Origin: Datnioides undecimradiatus
Lineage: Eukaryota; Chordata; Actinopteri; Lobotiformes; Datnioididae
Length of the DNA stretch: 64,000 bases
NCBI GenBank assembly: GCA_008933995.1
Contig: WARS01000007.1
Coordinates: forward strand, 3,412,230-3,476,229
Reading direction: 5' to 3'
The notes beneath the pieces were generated by a model. That model saw only the letters and a program-made list of their open reading frames with translations, searched no databases and was not told where the DNA came from. Each line of letters starts with the position of its first letter. The first letter of the stretch is position 1. The position numbers were made by a program, and so were the translations under genes. Positions 13,582-27,559 of this stretch are shown here, piece by piece.

Positions 13582-13675
13582 TGGACAGATGTAGAACATT
13601 TCTGGAGGAACCCACAGATGACCTCTAGGTCAAGCTCTTCATCAACCAAACCCCATTCTTCTTCCCGATCGAGAG
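13582..13675 (+). other. Candidate orphan exon, Ser/Arg-rich
   Basis: The segment lies between gcatttgcag (acceptor-like) and CGAGAG|GTATGT (strong donor). It is open in the frame WTDVEHFWRNPQMTSRSSSS then STKPHSSSRSR. The peptide is not one I recognise, and no partner exon was found within several kb. Low confidence. Confidence 0.15.
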
Positions 13676-14654
13676 GTATGTTTCACATATGTAGAGATAA
13701 AAAATGGATCTATAACTGTCAACACTGCTCTTCTTTATAAGGTCAATGACTTCAGGTCCTCTCTCTCATAAATCGTTTTCATTCATGTAAAGAGAACAAA
13801 CAAAACACACTTGTACCTCATGGACACTACTGCTTTGAACATTGCAAGACATCCATGGATTTCTCTCTCAGGTTACACATGAACAAACATAATTATCATA
13901 TTAACTGGACATATTAGCAGTAGTCTTTTACAAGCCGATGTACTAACAACTGTTGGTCAAGAGGCAACAAACTAATCTGAGAAAACAACCCCATTGGAAC
14001 ACTGAGCCATTCCCCACTGAGCCTAAAACAAACACACATGACTATTCAAGCTTTCACTGATGGGGATTGCAGTGCCGTGAAACCTCATTATATCATGTCT
14101 GATTATGGATTTAATCCTGAAGCTGACACTGACTGATCCACTGGACCGAAACAAGACATCCGCTCACTCAACAGGAGGGACCTGGTCCATGGTCAACTGA
14201 AACTTCGCCTCGAACCGTCTTTTACCTATCACGAAGATAGAAAGCCACTTATTAGATTAAAAAGCACAACACATTTTATAAGTAACACGTGAAAGTCTTG
14301 AAGAAAAAAAGTTTTACCAATGCAGCCCAGTGACAGACGCTCAGGGGGTTTGCAATGAAAGCAGGGGGTGACATTGGTAAATCAGGCATTCACAAACGCT
14401 AACTAATACACCGTAACACAAAACACTTATCCAAAAACAGCTCAGTTAATGTTCAAATAATGAAGCCCTCCAGCAGCCATAGAAATGATGACACTTGTTT
14501 GTTAGGAGCACAGTAGCAATTAGCGCCATTGTATTACAGAGCGATAAAGTTTGAACAGGTAGGAGGTTGGGGTGGGTGTGTGAGTCAACCCAAGGCAGAG
14601 CTTTAAGGGTCAACATTTTGGTTCTCGTTACCATGGTTGTTGTTGTGACCATGC

Positions 14655-14770
14655 CAGGGAAGGTCCCCTTAATGAAATTGTGATTTTAACCCAAACCACA
14701 TTGTTTCCCCAAACACCAACCAAGTGGATTTTGTGACTTAACCTACTCAAAGCTCAACCAGAGCATCGGA
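14655..14770 (+). repeat. 'ttttaacccaaac' degenerate fish repeat, copy a
   Basis: 'attttaacccaaaccacatt', 'gtttccccaaacaccaacca' and 'agtggattttgtgacttaac' form a framework shared with 16170-16260. It is typical of low-level fish repeats with 'cctaaccctaaccaag' units. Confidence 0.45.
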
Positions 14771-16144
14771 TTGGAAAACCGGTTCACTTTACCAGCGTTG
14801 ACTTGAAATGGTTTTGAGAAGCACAGACAAAAGACGTGGTCCAGCGTCTGACACATACATTTGTCATTGTTCTGAGGTTGTAGTTACAAACTATGCATAT
14901 TGTCCTTCACATGTTGAGCATTTTTTGGCATTTGGTCTTGTTCCTGCACATAAACAGTGCTGTATTTATGGAGGGTTACCGGAGGTAACCTTTTTTAGCA
15001 GCTAGGTCTGTTTGTCAGTCATGGATGTTAGTCATGAGGAAACCTTTTGCATAAAGCCAGTTGAATTGAATGACATGCTTGGTTTTGAATTTTGAACCTC
15101 TTTTGTCCACAATGGTTCTAACGGGTCTCGTAACCAGCTGTTTCAGATAAAGGTTCGCTCTTGTCTGATCTCATAGTTTATGGCTGGAGTTTCATAATAT
15201 CACAGTATTTATGTCCAATTCCTCCAGAAGCTCTTTGTTTATCTTTGTTGTTCTTTCATAAATTCAGCCTCCTTTTTACCGTGAATCTGTGTTACTGTGT
15301 TTGTTGAGAAAAATGCAGTTTCCTAACATTTCAGAATAGTCTTCTCTAATGAGAGCTACACCAGGAGCATATTTTGATAATAGATACCATGTTTTGTAGC
15401 TTCCCAATATATATTTCAGTGTAACAACGTGCAGCTGCTAATTGCTAATATCTACATGCCCAATGGAAACAAGCGCCGATCAGTTTTAATTTAGATGAAT
15501 AATAACATAACAGTTGTGTTTGGCCTGTGTGGAGCCTATTAAAGCCATCTAACAGTCAGTTCAGCATGTCGGGACCTCCAGCAGTGGGTCATGCCAACCC
15601 AGTGAGCTCAGCAGGAAAGGTTGACCCACATTTTGTCTGTCTGTCTTTCTCATTGCCTGCCGCCTGTTCTCTGTGTATTTTCAAATGGTTTTCAGCAAAT
15701 ACCTCTGTTTTCTCTATGTGACAGAAATGGCCCAGTCAGAAGTTTTTGTTGGAAGTGTGAATGCAGCTTTGCATCAAACCACTTCGCCATTGTTTCTTTT
15801 ACCACTTGTCCCTGGAAAAGTGATCTACCAGTAAAAAACGAAGGCAGCCTGTAAAAAAGCCTATATGAAGACAATTGTAACAGTCAACAGACAGTTCACT
15901 CCTGACCATGTTAGACTGTTATAGTTTACAGGGTCACTGTTGGGGCGGCTATAGTTTGAGTTTTACTTTAATTGCCCTTGTGTTTTGTGATGTTCTGCAT
16001 TAAAGCCCGGATATTGTACAGACTTTTTATATCACATGTATTGTAATCTGAATTTTGTTGGGCCACTTCTGGCAACAGTATGCCTGTGGGTACCATGGTT
16101 GCCCATTATTCCAAAACCAAATAGTTGGAAAAATCCCATTTGTC

Positions 16145-16262
16145 CAACAACAAATGGCCGCTGCTCTGAAGGCCCCCATTGTTATTATTTTAACCCAAAC
16201 TATGATCTTTTCCTAAACCTAACCAAACTCTGACTGTTCTTTGTTTCGGAACCACAAAATCA
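16145..16262 (+). repeat. 'ttttaacccaaac' degenerate fish repeat, copy b
   Basis: 'attttaacccaaactatgat', 'cttttcctaaacctaaccaa' and 'actctgactgttctttg' align with 14684-14760 over the acccaaac and cctaaccaa blocks. A third, weaker stretch with 'cctaaccccaagcac' and 'atttaacccaacc' lies at 42230-42270. Confidence 0.45.
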
Positions 16263-17465
16263 TAGCATTTTGGTCATTTCCTGAGTTTGAACAACCTTAA
16301 TTAGGCAAAGTTGTTCAATCATAAAACTAAAACTCAAAACTCCAGTTCCCAGCATGCTCATCTGTTCCACTATTAACCCAGCAGAAGAAACAATCTATGC
16401 GGTGGTAAATCTGTCAATATGTCTGATGTTATATACGCACATCTAGGATGTCCAGCCACAAGCGTGAAATCAAGAGGAGTCTGCTTGGTGTTGGGAGGTG
16501 GAAAAAGGGAGCCGGGGACACAAAATCCTCAGCTTGTGATATCCCAACCTCATTAGCATCAGTAGAGCGATGCATTTACTTTATTGAATGCATTCACTAT
16601 ACTCAGAATTTCCTAATTTTCCCACCTTCTGTACATCTTTTAACCTAACCTTTGACTGAATCAGGTTAGAACTTTGTTTTGACTAAGACTAATAACACTA
16701 AGTTTTATGTTTAAATGTTCTACTATATAAAAAAGGAACCATTCCAAAGGAAAAGCAAGAAAAATGATTTGTGATTGGTTTGCGATAAACTAAGCAGTGA
16801 GCTAAAGCTTTTAGCGACACGTTAGGAGGGGGAGCACGGAGACGAGTGGGTGGGCTGTGATATATGTAACAAGCAATGATGTCACGAGAACAATTTGTCT
16901 GGGAGATAAAGACAAGCGCTGGAGTTGTTATCTAAGAGAGATGGAGAGAGGATGACAGAGAGAGGTTAAATGCAACAAAATATATCACCACTGAGATACA
17001 TTACGAGATAACCTCGCGCCGGTGTTTGATTTCAGCTCAGACTGAAAAATGCATCACTTTGTGCAACAAACTCCTTGTAGTTTGTTTTTAGGATTTTCAT
17101 CATTATTAATGATAGCTGCCTGACCTGCAAAGTTTGGCAGCTAACAGTGTTCTCAGTCTTTGCTATATAACCTAGCAACTTATTTCTACTGTCCAAGAGG
17201 TTTTCTTGGACTGTATTAACACTGCAGGGCTTTCGGATTTCTTCCTTTGTCACTCCCTTTGCAGACCAGAGAGATCTTGTAAAAGTCCAGCTGTGAAGAC
17301 AAATTCCAGAGCTTCCAGGAAAAATGCTATCAGACAGCATTAGCCCAAATAACGCTGCTGATTAATCATTTACTAACAGGCTCTGACGTCGCTTCATATG
17401 AGAGACATCCAAAGGCTAAGGCATTACTCACACCGCCTGGTGCTTCAAGTCACACACTGACCCAT

Positions 17466-17496
<31 letters not shown>
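17466..17496 (+). repeat. (CA)n microsatellite
   Basis: About 15 CA units. Confidence 0.95.
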
Positions 17497-17498
<2 letters not shown>

Positions 17499-18344
17499 GA
17501 GGTACAGCTAACAGAAACACAGTCGTGCACACGCATACAGAAAAACATGCATATCTTCATGCACAAAAACACTATTTAGAGCCTGTGGATGTGTGCATAC
17601 CGCTCTCAGGCTCCTTTGGCCTGTTACCTGACTGTAATTTGCAGACCAAGTTTGGTTTGTAATTCAACCCCTCTCTGCGCTGCACATTTGACATCCACAG
17701 CTCCAGCAGGTGACAGAGACAGAGAGCACGACACGGACGAAAAAGCCGGTGTTTATGTTTTTTCTCTACCCAGTAAGAAATTAACCTGAGCCCGATAAGA
17801 GTGATTAATTTAAGTGATCAGAAACACATGGTTAAACTGCCGTAAGGCCATGATGAGAAGTGAATCTCGGGGCCAGATACTCTAGATCTGATTCATTACT
17901 GTAAGCGCATGTACATGGATTCATTGCTTCAGCAGCATCAGTGGATCAAAGCAGATTGGATTACTGAAACTTACAGTAATGATGATTGCTTTTTACAGTG
18001 AGACGCAGAGAAAGAGGCAGGGAAAGGATAAAAAAGAATTTGATATCTCTGTCTCAGTAATCCTCCGCGCGATGACAACATTATTTTCATGCTGCTGCCT
18101 CCCTCATTACACTAAACCAGAACATATGTACATGGTGTCGTTTGTTTGTGCTTGTAATTAAAGACCCGTCACTTAGAGAGACTTAGGTCTCGCAGGCCAA
18201 GACACACACAAAGAGCGATGTCTGTTGTATAATAAAACCAAATGAATCATTGTAATTATTGTCAGACGGGTGCTGGAAGGGAATACCTCAGAGGCCAACA
18301 TTATTGTGTCACGTAAGCATGGGCATCGCTTTAGTTTTAAAGCT

Positions 18345-18345
<1 letters not shown>

Positions 18346-18388
<43 letters not shown>
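18346..18388 (+). repeat. (GT)n microsatellite
   Basis: About 21 GT units. Confidence 0.95.
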
Positions 18389-21384
18389 ACTTGTGCATCG
18401 TGCATGTGTTTTGTAGGTGTTTTTACAGTATTATGAAGAGCAATCAAAGCAGTGAAGTGCTCTAATAACAGGTGTCAGGCAAATGCATAATATTATGAAC
18501 TCATCTGTAATGTAATTCTCCTCAGTAATGTGCTCCAAGAAAGTCTCCTGATGTTCAACGGCATACCTGCTAACATATCATTACACGAGACAAATGGTTT
18601 AAACATTGCTGAAATACTTTTTGGAAAATGGAAAAAGACACACAAGCACCGCCGGCCAAGTTGATTCAGCTACAAATCATATTTTCATTTTAATTTTTTG
18701 GTGCTGCGGTCGGGTAAAATCCCTCAACGCAACTGCTGCAAAACCATCTGTGCAAGACGAGAGTAATCAGTGTCAGGTGAAATAACACGGATGGATCATG
18801 AATCACTGGAAAAGTTCTAATGCTGATTAAAAATCTGGATTAGGAATCCTTAAGCAATGCTTTGGGCAGGTGGTATGGGAGCCTTACTTTGCCTGCTGAT
18901 CTGACTCTGATGTAGTTATTTCTGAATTCATTCAACACTTCTAAGGTCTGACATCTGGAGTTATTTGAGACAATATGCAATGGACGTGAGTTTTATACTT
19001 TATTTTTCCACCATAAATTGGGAACTTAGCATATTTGTATGCATTGCTTGTGTGGTTGATATAGCTGTGAATTGCATTTTTAACTGAAGACTTTAACTTC
19101 TGTTGCAAATCTGCTTTTGGATACCTGAGTCTGCAGAGAGAGGTGAGTACAGAGCCAGTCTTTTGTCCCAGCACTGTCATAACACGCCAATGTAATGAAT
19201 AGAACTGTAATCACTTGATTCACAGTCAGGAACCTAACAGAAGTAAATACAACAACTCTACTGTTTAGTCCCTCGTCAGATGGGACAGAACTACGAATTC
19301 ATCTGGATGGATTTGGTGAGATAAGATAAATGACGGTGCTTCTTCGTGCTTTCCCTTGAACGAAAGCAGGAATACCACAGTGTATCACGTTGCTTTGAAA
19401 TGCACCAGGCAGCTGTTCCAGTGAAATAGCTCTGACTGGAGGCGACATGCTCAGCATCAAACAGCAGACAAACAGAGTTAACAACAAGCTGGCGAACACA
19501 GATGAGCGTTTAGCAGTTGCAGAGACAGTATTTCCCTCAGGAGTTTGTGGAGACCAAACCCAGAGCCAAATGAGAGCCTCTGTGCATACATGTCTGTGGT
19601 GTCACATAAGAAGCAGTAGCGTTATACTGGAGACGTGTGGTTCAGTGTACAGAGACAAGGCTGGTGATATGATGAGTCATTCTTACGGCAGTGTTGCAGG
19701 ATCTCTGTGGAAAAAGGCTTTGTCACGATAGTGCGCACAGCAAAATCCAAGAAGGGGCAGATAGAAGTCTCGTGCAAAGTCCGGGGAAACCGAAAAATCC
19801 AAAACACACACAAAATAAAACAGGAAATAACATGAAACCGTATAAGAGAAGCTCAAAAGCATGACAGGCCTAATATTAAATGTCAATAAGGTACTAGAGG
19901 CAATGCAATGCACAAGGCTAGAGTAACAAATCACATATAACAGATCCAGACTCTACAGCTCCAGAGGCAGAAATACCGGCAGGAAGTGACAGGGGGAGAG
20001 GAGAGGGAGAGCACAAAAGATGTCAGGGTAGTAATAAACGTTACTTGGATAAGGATGCATACAGATGGAGAGAGAGAGAGAGAGGTGGATAGTGCATCAT
20101 ATAGGAGAGAGAAAATCAAAAATATGTAGAGGAGTAAAAGTGGAGAAAGTAAAGCCAGCTACGTCAGGATGTAACAGAAAACAAACATTTTGGACATTTT
20201 GTTTTCTTTGCATCTGTAAAAAAAAACTACTTTTTAATAATATTTTAATAATATTAAAACTGTCAATTCTGCATCAATATGTTGAATTATCTCATGACAA
20301 CACATATTACTGAATGGAAGATGTACAAGTGTGTGTCTGGTTCTTTTACTGCCACACATTGCTTTTTTCTGACAAACTGTGCAGGTTGTGCAGACTGTGC
20401 AATCAGGATATTGTGTTGTTTTGTTATTCAAAATGAGTTTAATAATTAACTTTTTGTTTTTTTCCTCTGGATTTTTAATTTCAATGACATCAGATTAAAG
20501 ATGGAACACGGCCGACGTTCACATGTACAATATTTTTTACCTTTGCATTTCAAAAGCCTCTAATTTCATAGCCAATAAATAATGTATCATTTCTTGTTTT
20601 TGTCTAATCTGATACAAAGTAAGGCTTATTATGAGTTATTACTGTTCTGTAAAAGAAAGTGTGAGATAAACAGCAAATGTCCAGCCATCAGGCAGGAAAC
20701 ACAGCTGTCTAACCAGGAAGTTTAGGGACTGGAGATGTGAGTTTTCCCCCACAGCACCAATATCAGAGCATGTGAATCCGTCTCCTCTGGCTCTGCAGTG
20801 TTTAGTCTGAGAGCTGCACGCCCCCATCTGCTTCACAGCTGCCTGTTAGAAGGTCTAATTAGAACAATGATAATGTGCAATCATCTATGCTACATTAAGT
20901 TAACATCTAACACAGCCAATCAGGAGGTCAGGGAGCAGGAGGGCTTTAAGCTCATGAGAGGAGCAGTTACTGTCAAAGAGTTAAATGAATCATCGCTTCA
21001 GGTTCAGAACATGTTGGTTACTAATGTTGCCCTCAGCGTATAATCGATACAAAAACTGTGTTTGTGATTACAGAAAGCGGCGTTTGCTGGCCGGATGAGC
21101 AGACAGTACTAAAACCACTTTGTTTGTTTACTTTGCTGATCCACAGGAAGTTCATTAACAGCAATCTTGATAATTGGCTGGCATTTATTAGGCAACAAGA
21201 CAACAGCAACGGGATAGATGAAAGACATCGATCTCCAAAAAAACATTTAATAAACCTCCTGAAAGGAACATGTGCAAACCAAATTTCACTGCGGCCAACA
21301 GGCATTAAGATACAGAATCTCACTAAACCGCACGGTATCAGGTTAGTTAAAGGACCACCAAAGTCATGAGTGTAAAAACTGTTA

Positions 21385-21850
21385 AAGGGGAATTTCAGTG
21401 TTTTTCAGCCTGGGCTCTTTTTCTTATTTGAATCAATGCTGTATTAAGCAAGTTGTTAACCAGGAAACAGGCTGCTGCTACAGCGACTGTGCCTCATCAG
21501 TGTGCATCCAAAAAGTGTTTTGTTTTGCCACTAACTAGCTCAGGTTGTTGTTATGATCACGAGGAAACAGAGGAGACGTGTGGCTCTGAAATCTGGTTAT
21601 CCAACTCAGTGGCAGGAAGACGTCTGTGGAAGCCTGAGTGAGAGTTTGAACCAAGAAGAGTTTGTTGTTGTGGAGGACAGACATCGAACATCAAAGATCA
21701 GAAACCAAACAGTTCATAGCTGCACGTTTCTGAACTGTGGGGAAAAAGAATATCACAGCAAACGGATGCTAACTCTCCTTTGCATGCACTGCACCCTGCA
21801 GACCATCTGCAGTGACGGTTTCAACTGAAATGACTACTGTGATAATTACT
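21385..21850 (+). repeat. Possible diverged interspersed repeat
   Basis: 'gaatttcagtgtttttcagc' followed by 'ctgggctctttttc', and later Gln/Lys-rich short frames without splice sites, resemble a teleost repeat beginning 'cagtgtttttcaacctgg'. No termini are readable. It could be unique sequence. Confidence 0.35.
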
Positions 21851-22159
21851 TCTTCCCAAAGACAAACGCTGTTCAAGGCTGGCGAGAGCTGCTGCAGACA
21901 GGGTGGAGCTAATGCTATTAGCTTAACTTACTGTATTGACCTGCATTGGTAAAGAGAAGCAGGTTTCATAGTGTTGTTGGGCAATTTCAATGGCAATCTG
22001 AGGTTGCCAGTGGCAAAAACAATCACTTTGATATTTCTTTGTGTCTCTATTTCACTTCTCACTAGGTGTCCCCACCGTGGACCATCTGTTTCCATCTGGC
22101 ACAACTATTTTGTATCACCCAAAGCTGACATTAGGAATGTCTTGTTAATCCCCAGTGGG

Positions 22160-22280
22160 TACGGGGCAATTTGGGGTTCAATGTCTTGCCCAAGGACACT
22201 TCAGCACATGGACAGGAGGAGGTGGGGCAGCAAACCACTAGCACCGATTACAAGATGACCCACTTTACATCGTGGGCCTC
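22160..22280 (+). repeat. Same interspersed repeat, 3' half only
   Basis: 'gggcaatttggggttcaatg tcttgcccaaggacacttca gcacatggac' and 'gatgacccactttacat' match the second half of the copy at 44197-44462. The 5' half is missing or too diverged, with unrelated DNA before 22160. Confidence 0.65.
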
Positions 22281-23004
22281 AGCAGTCCTAAACCATACCT
22301 GAAAGACAGATCGATAGATTTTCTTGAATCGCGCAGCTGCTTTTATTGTATTTGAGAGTTGTAATAATGACAGTTCACAGAAACAGTTTGCGGAAGAAGT
22401 AAGAAGACTGTTTCTCATTTGCTTTTATATAACTCAGACGACCTCTTTAGCCTCAGCACATTTCTGTTCCTCCTCTGGTCTCACTTCTAATTTTCTTCCT
22501 CAGTGTTTTCGCCTCCATCTCTTAACAAACACCTCTCATGTCGCCCCTTTTCCTGAAATTCTCTCTTCTCAGAACATCTCAAAATCCCCGGAATAACCCC
22601 AACTCTACCTTCTCATGAGTCCCGCCCGTTCCCTGGTTTTCCCCCCTCAGCCCCCAGCATCAGTTCCACAGTTATCTTTTCTTCCTCCACCTCCTCCTCT
22701 TCCTCTTCATCCTTTCTCACTCCCATGCCCCTCAGCCCTGACACCAGCCTCCCTTTGAAGTCCTCTTTTAAGAGCACAATTAACCCCCTCCTCCAGACAC
22801 CGCACTCACTTCTCACCTTTTTAATAAGGCACTCATAGACAAGTGTCAGGCCCCTTTTTCTCTGTCTTTCGCTCACACACACTCTATCACATGCACACTT
22901 AGATCTACGGGTCCTCACAACACGCCTGTAAATTCTTTGTCACTTGGCTGCAAACGCAGGGACCCCTTCCTGTGTTTATGCCGTGGCACTGTACACATGT
23001 TTTC

Positions 23005-23042
23005 GTGTGTGTGTGTGTGTGCATGTGGGTGTGTGTGTGTGT
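23005..23042 (+). repeat. (GT)n microsatellite, interrupted
   Basis: Two GT runs separated by GCATGTGG. Confidence 0.95.
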
Positions 23043-24938
23043 TTGTGAGAGGGGCCAAATGAAAGAAAGAGACAGAGGTGGTTTCTGGTGGTTTGACTCA
23101 GTGTTAATGTAGTTTCCGGTACTTTGATACAAAGTGAATCAGTTCTGACTGGGGGTGAAAAGCCAGTAAAGGAGTAGACCACCTAATTGTTGCTCAGCAT
23201 GTGTTCTTTTGGACACAATATCCGCACAGTTCCGCTCAAGACAACTTATTTGTCTGTTTATTGCACAACAAACACAACAGTATGAGAAACCTTTTACTTT
23301 ATTCCAAATCCACAGTGATTGCCGAGCTGCAATTGGTCCAAGTCAGCCACAAGTGCTCAGTCTGGGACTCAAAACAGACGGGGTCACATCCATTTTCCCG
23401 TAGTTTGCCCCCATACTTCCACAACCTGTACATGCTCAGTGCTTCCTGCGCTGGCGAGATACACGGCCCCAGGCTCCTAGAGTAATTCGGTGCAGGTGAA
23501 TCGAGCTTTTGTGACTCAGCCCATCGCAGAGGGAAGTTTTCCTCCAGGATCAAGGTGCTGATGAGTATTGCCTGATAGCAGGAGACATAATGAAATAATA
23601 ATGAGACCGCTCCTCTGTTTCATCTTGTTTTCGTCTCAGTCAGAGATAACGTTTGTAAGATACTGATGTGTCCAAAAACCAGAAATGCTCAGAGCGCTCT
23701 TGCTCCCATTCAGCTGCAAGTGAGGCCGAGCACCGAAGCCGGGCTCGTTTCCCAGGATACATTTTGACTGCGGCTTAGATCAAACTAACGGTCAGAGCTC
23801 AGACAGACATCTAAATTCATCAGTTGCATAAGGCTGTCTTGTCCCTGACTTTCTCAAGTAAGACTAATTTCCAATGAATTCTGGGTCAAATTATTTATTT
23901 TTTTTCAAACTAAAAATCTCAGTCTGACTATGTAACCACATCAAACCGCTGAGCTCTGTTCAAAATGAGGGAGAAAGTATTTGTGGAAGGATTCCACAGA
24001 CACTGGGACGTTACACTGGGAAAATTCATCACAATAAAATAAACCTCTGAGAATAAAACATAAAATCTTAGTGCGGTGCCGACCTGCAGCAGACCTCTGT
24101 GCTTCTGCTAGCTCATCACTCAGCTCAGGGTATTCCTTCCTGCAAACAAAGCGCCTGCCACAGCCGAGTAAGTCCCACTGGTTGTTGGTGGCTCTCTTAA
24201 AGCGTATTGTCAAGTCTCCAGGGCTCCCACTGGCATTATAGCATCACCAAACAGTTTAGCTACAATGCTAATGTTTCAAACTGCGGAGAGTAATAAAAAC
24301 AGCAAATGGTAAAAACAGATCAGGTAGCTGGATGTTTTTTTCTGGCTAGGATGTTTGTGTAAATTCAGAATTTGCTAAACTGAATTTGCTTTTTGTGAAT
24401 CTTTCCGGCACGTGCCCGTTCCACTCTGAGCGTTTTCTCAGTAAACGGAGAGCAAAGACTGCTCTTGCAATGCTGACGCATTAACATGTCTGTGACACTG
24501 CACTTTCATCCCGGATGATGGTGGATGCGCATAGGCTCAGGACTCAGTCAGCTTCTTCTACACTAGGCCCAGGATCCTCTAACTCCCAGCCATAACACTG
24601 GAAGCACACTATTATTAAAATATAGCTGAACGCTGTAATATTGTATAAAATCGTCCTCAGTTAGAATGAAACTAAACTTAAAAACAGCCTCAGAGCAAAA
24701 GTGCACAAACAGGATGTACATGTAGCATGCATCTCTTTATCCGTGTGCGTGAGGACCCAGAGTTCAGCTGCTTTAAGAGGAGTTACACGGGGCTAAGCCT
24801 GTGGAGTGTTGAGTTAGATCGAGAGGATATTCCATATGCAAACACAGACATGCTGCCTTCCTATAATAACTTCCTCAGAAGCAACGGCAGCTCAGTGTTG
24901 AGCTATTTAAGACCAGCAAGCCCTTTGAGGAGGGAGGA

Positions 24939-24988
24939 TTTTCCTTCCCCGCTTCTCTCCCTCCTTCCCTCCATCTCTCCCTCTCTGT
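24939..24988 (+). repeat. Polypyrimidine tract
   Basis: About 50 bases of almost only C and T (ttccttccccgcttctctcc style). A similar C/T-rich zone lies at 22640-22720. Confidence 0.8.
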
Positions 24989-27472
24989 CATTAATAATAT
25001 GATATTGTCCCATCTGTCGGGGGAGCCAGCATGGAGCACGTGTTTCCAGTTAGGCTCATCAGAACCTGATGTGGGGAGGCCGGAGCGAACGAGAGGGACT
25101 GCAATTGGGAAGCCTGGCCTACAGTGGGAACGGCGGCAACAGGGCAAGGTAATTAAATCACAGGGTCTCAAGCTATTTCACTGCGCAGGTATATGCTGCG
25201 GTGATATATGAAAACTCCCAGAGTCTGTTTGGAATAAGGAGGACTCTGGGGAGAGGTAGTGTGACCTGCAGAAAATTATTCTGCAGCTTGAACAATAAAT
25301 AATCAAATAAAGTTGTGTTTCCTGACCTCCCTCACATCATCTAACATTGACACACTGCGTAAAACATTTTCCCTCGCCCACTCTTCAGTTTTCGTGGTGT
25401 CCTGCCAAATGTTTACATGCACGTATTCCTCACCACATTACAGCGATCCTATATCGTCTTATATGACTGGCTCGCAAACTAAAGTGGAGGTGCCCTGGGA
25501 CAAACGTAAGTAGACATCCCTATTAACATATTTGTAAGATGCCATAATGTAAAATACAAACAAGAAAATAGCCTGATCAAAGGCCTTGTTCTGCCCTCTG
25601 CTATTACCCCACCTCCAGACAGTATTGTTGCAATCACTCTGTGCTAAATCAGATGCAGAAATAAACATCTCTGGGGTTTGGATCTGTAGCCAAAACACTC
25701 TCGGATCGGGGATCTCATCCAACTATCCCACATCTATACAGGGGAAGAAAGCACTTCTGCTCTGTGATGCTGGACATTTTAATGTCTTATTAAATATCAT
25801 TAATGGAGATGTAAAACTTGGAGATTTGCAGAGTGGGGTCATGAAACTGCAGTGAATTGTGTTTAGGAGCAGGGGAATAATGTAACCTAGAATTACTTCC
25901 CAAACACTTGTCTCTAAATACAGATAAACACATTCCCAGTCATAACCATTATGACTATTCACAGTGCACCACTTGCAGTGTTTCTGTGCAGGACTTTGCC
26001 GGTGAGCCTCTCTGTGGTCTGCTGTGTTGTGGTCTTCCAGAGTCGTGAGTCGTGTAACTGTATCTCAGTGACCCGGGTTAGTGCTGCCAGCAGAGCTGCA
26101 GTCGGCTCAGTGATGTCAGGGAAAAGCATCAGCGTGCCCAGAGATGATGTAGTGGTTGTAGGGGAATACCACTCAATTGCAGAAATCACATGTGCTATCA
26201 TCACGGTGGCGTAGCACCATCAAATCTCCCGTTTTTTTTTTTGTGGGGATCCGTATCCATTCGCTGCCACAGAGAGAAACCAGACAGCTGAGGATGTAAT
26301 CTGTGAAGTCATCCTGGTGTGCCGCCTGGAGCGACAATCAACTGAGGCTGAATTTTGTCAAATTCTTTTGCGATCTTTCAGTGATGTTCGATTCGAGTCA
26401 TAAAATGCACATTTTCCCAGAGGGAACGCAGCAGCGTACTGTTACAACCACCTTTTCCAACATTTCCAATTGATTCTCTATGGACCTGTGCGCCGGTCAC
26501 ACATTCTTTATCGTTTCTGACTGAGGGACTGCATTCAATGTTCTCCTATGTTATATGGATTTAACTTACCCAGAAATGTTATATCGTAATGGTGTAATTC
26601 AGACGAGTTCCCTTCGTGGCTTCAGAAACGCTCCTCAAGATCAAATCAGGCCACAGCCTCTGTCCCCGTACTCCTCTCTGATTCCCCTCATCAAAACTGC
26701 TCAGTAAAGCTTCATGGGATTCCACTAACAGCCAAATTTAGATTGCTCAAAAGCATCCCTGCATTAATCTCATCTTTTATCCATTAGTCTTTGGTTCAAA
26801 GACTGAAGATGCCTTAAGGAAGCAAAACCCGTAGATTTTGAATCATTTTGATTTGGTTTGATTCCATTTGGTTTGCTTCACAGAGAAGGACTTTTGAATG
26901 TTCTCGATCAAAGGAAAGCCTTGTAGTAGAATTAAAACCTTGTTTTTCACCAACAAACAAATAAAAAATGTGTCTATGAAGTCAGCCCCGTGACGCAGAG
27001 TGAAAATCCAGCCGCGGTGTCATTTAGCGATGTGCTAAAAACACTTTGTGTTTTCTTTACTGCATTTACCACGTGTACACATGTTGGATTGTGTGTTTGC
27101 GTGCTTTTTTTTAATGTGTGCATGTGCATGCTTTTAAGCGCATGAATGTGTGCGAGTGTGTTTGTGGGCCACAGTAGGCTGCAGGCGAGGTTACATCTTG
27201 CAGCAATTAAGCTGCATGCGTCTCTTACGCCCCTCCATTCGTCTACCGCGGGGTCTTGTTTCAAGGACGGCGTGCGTTAGACAAACTGAGAACATTTGAC
27301 GGCCGGGTGGCTCAGACAAGACGGATGAACGCGGCAACATGTTGCACACATCGGTTAATTAGTGACTATAAAACGCGGTCATATTAGATGGAACATAAGC
27401 ATGTTAACAATGTTGACAAACCATTGAGACGTGCAGCTGAAGTAACAGATGAAAAGAAAGAGGGAGAGGAGT

Positions 27473-27559
<87 letters not shown>
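27473..27559 (+). repeat. (GATA)n tetranucleotide microsatellite
   Basis: About 21 uninterrupted ATAG/GATA units in 87 bp, the longest tandem array in the window. Its translation gives a meaningless Ile-Tyr-Leu-Ser periodic peptide. Confidence 0.98.

Larger units (their letters stand above)
8420..22159. other. Intergenic, no confident gene
   Basis: No recognisable coding exon. It contains the direct-repeat pair near 10.0-10.2 kb, the weak orphan exon at 13.6 kb, two degenerate repeats near 14.7 and 16.2 kb, two CA/GT microsatellites and a diverged repeat near 21.4 kb. The open frames at 10853-11234 and 21058-21369 show no family signature or splice context. Confidence 0.65.

Noticed and set aside
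27473..27559. Regular repeat array considered as CRISPR-like
   Set aside because: It is a four-base tandem repeat without spacers, in a vertebrate genome.
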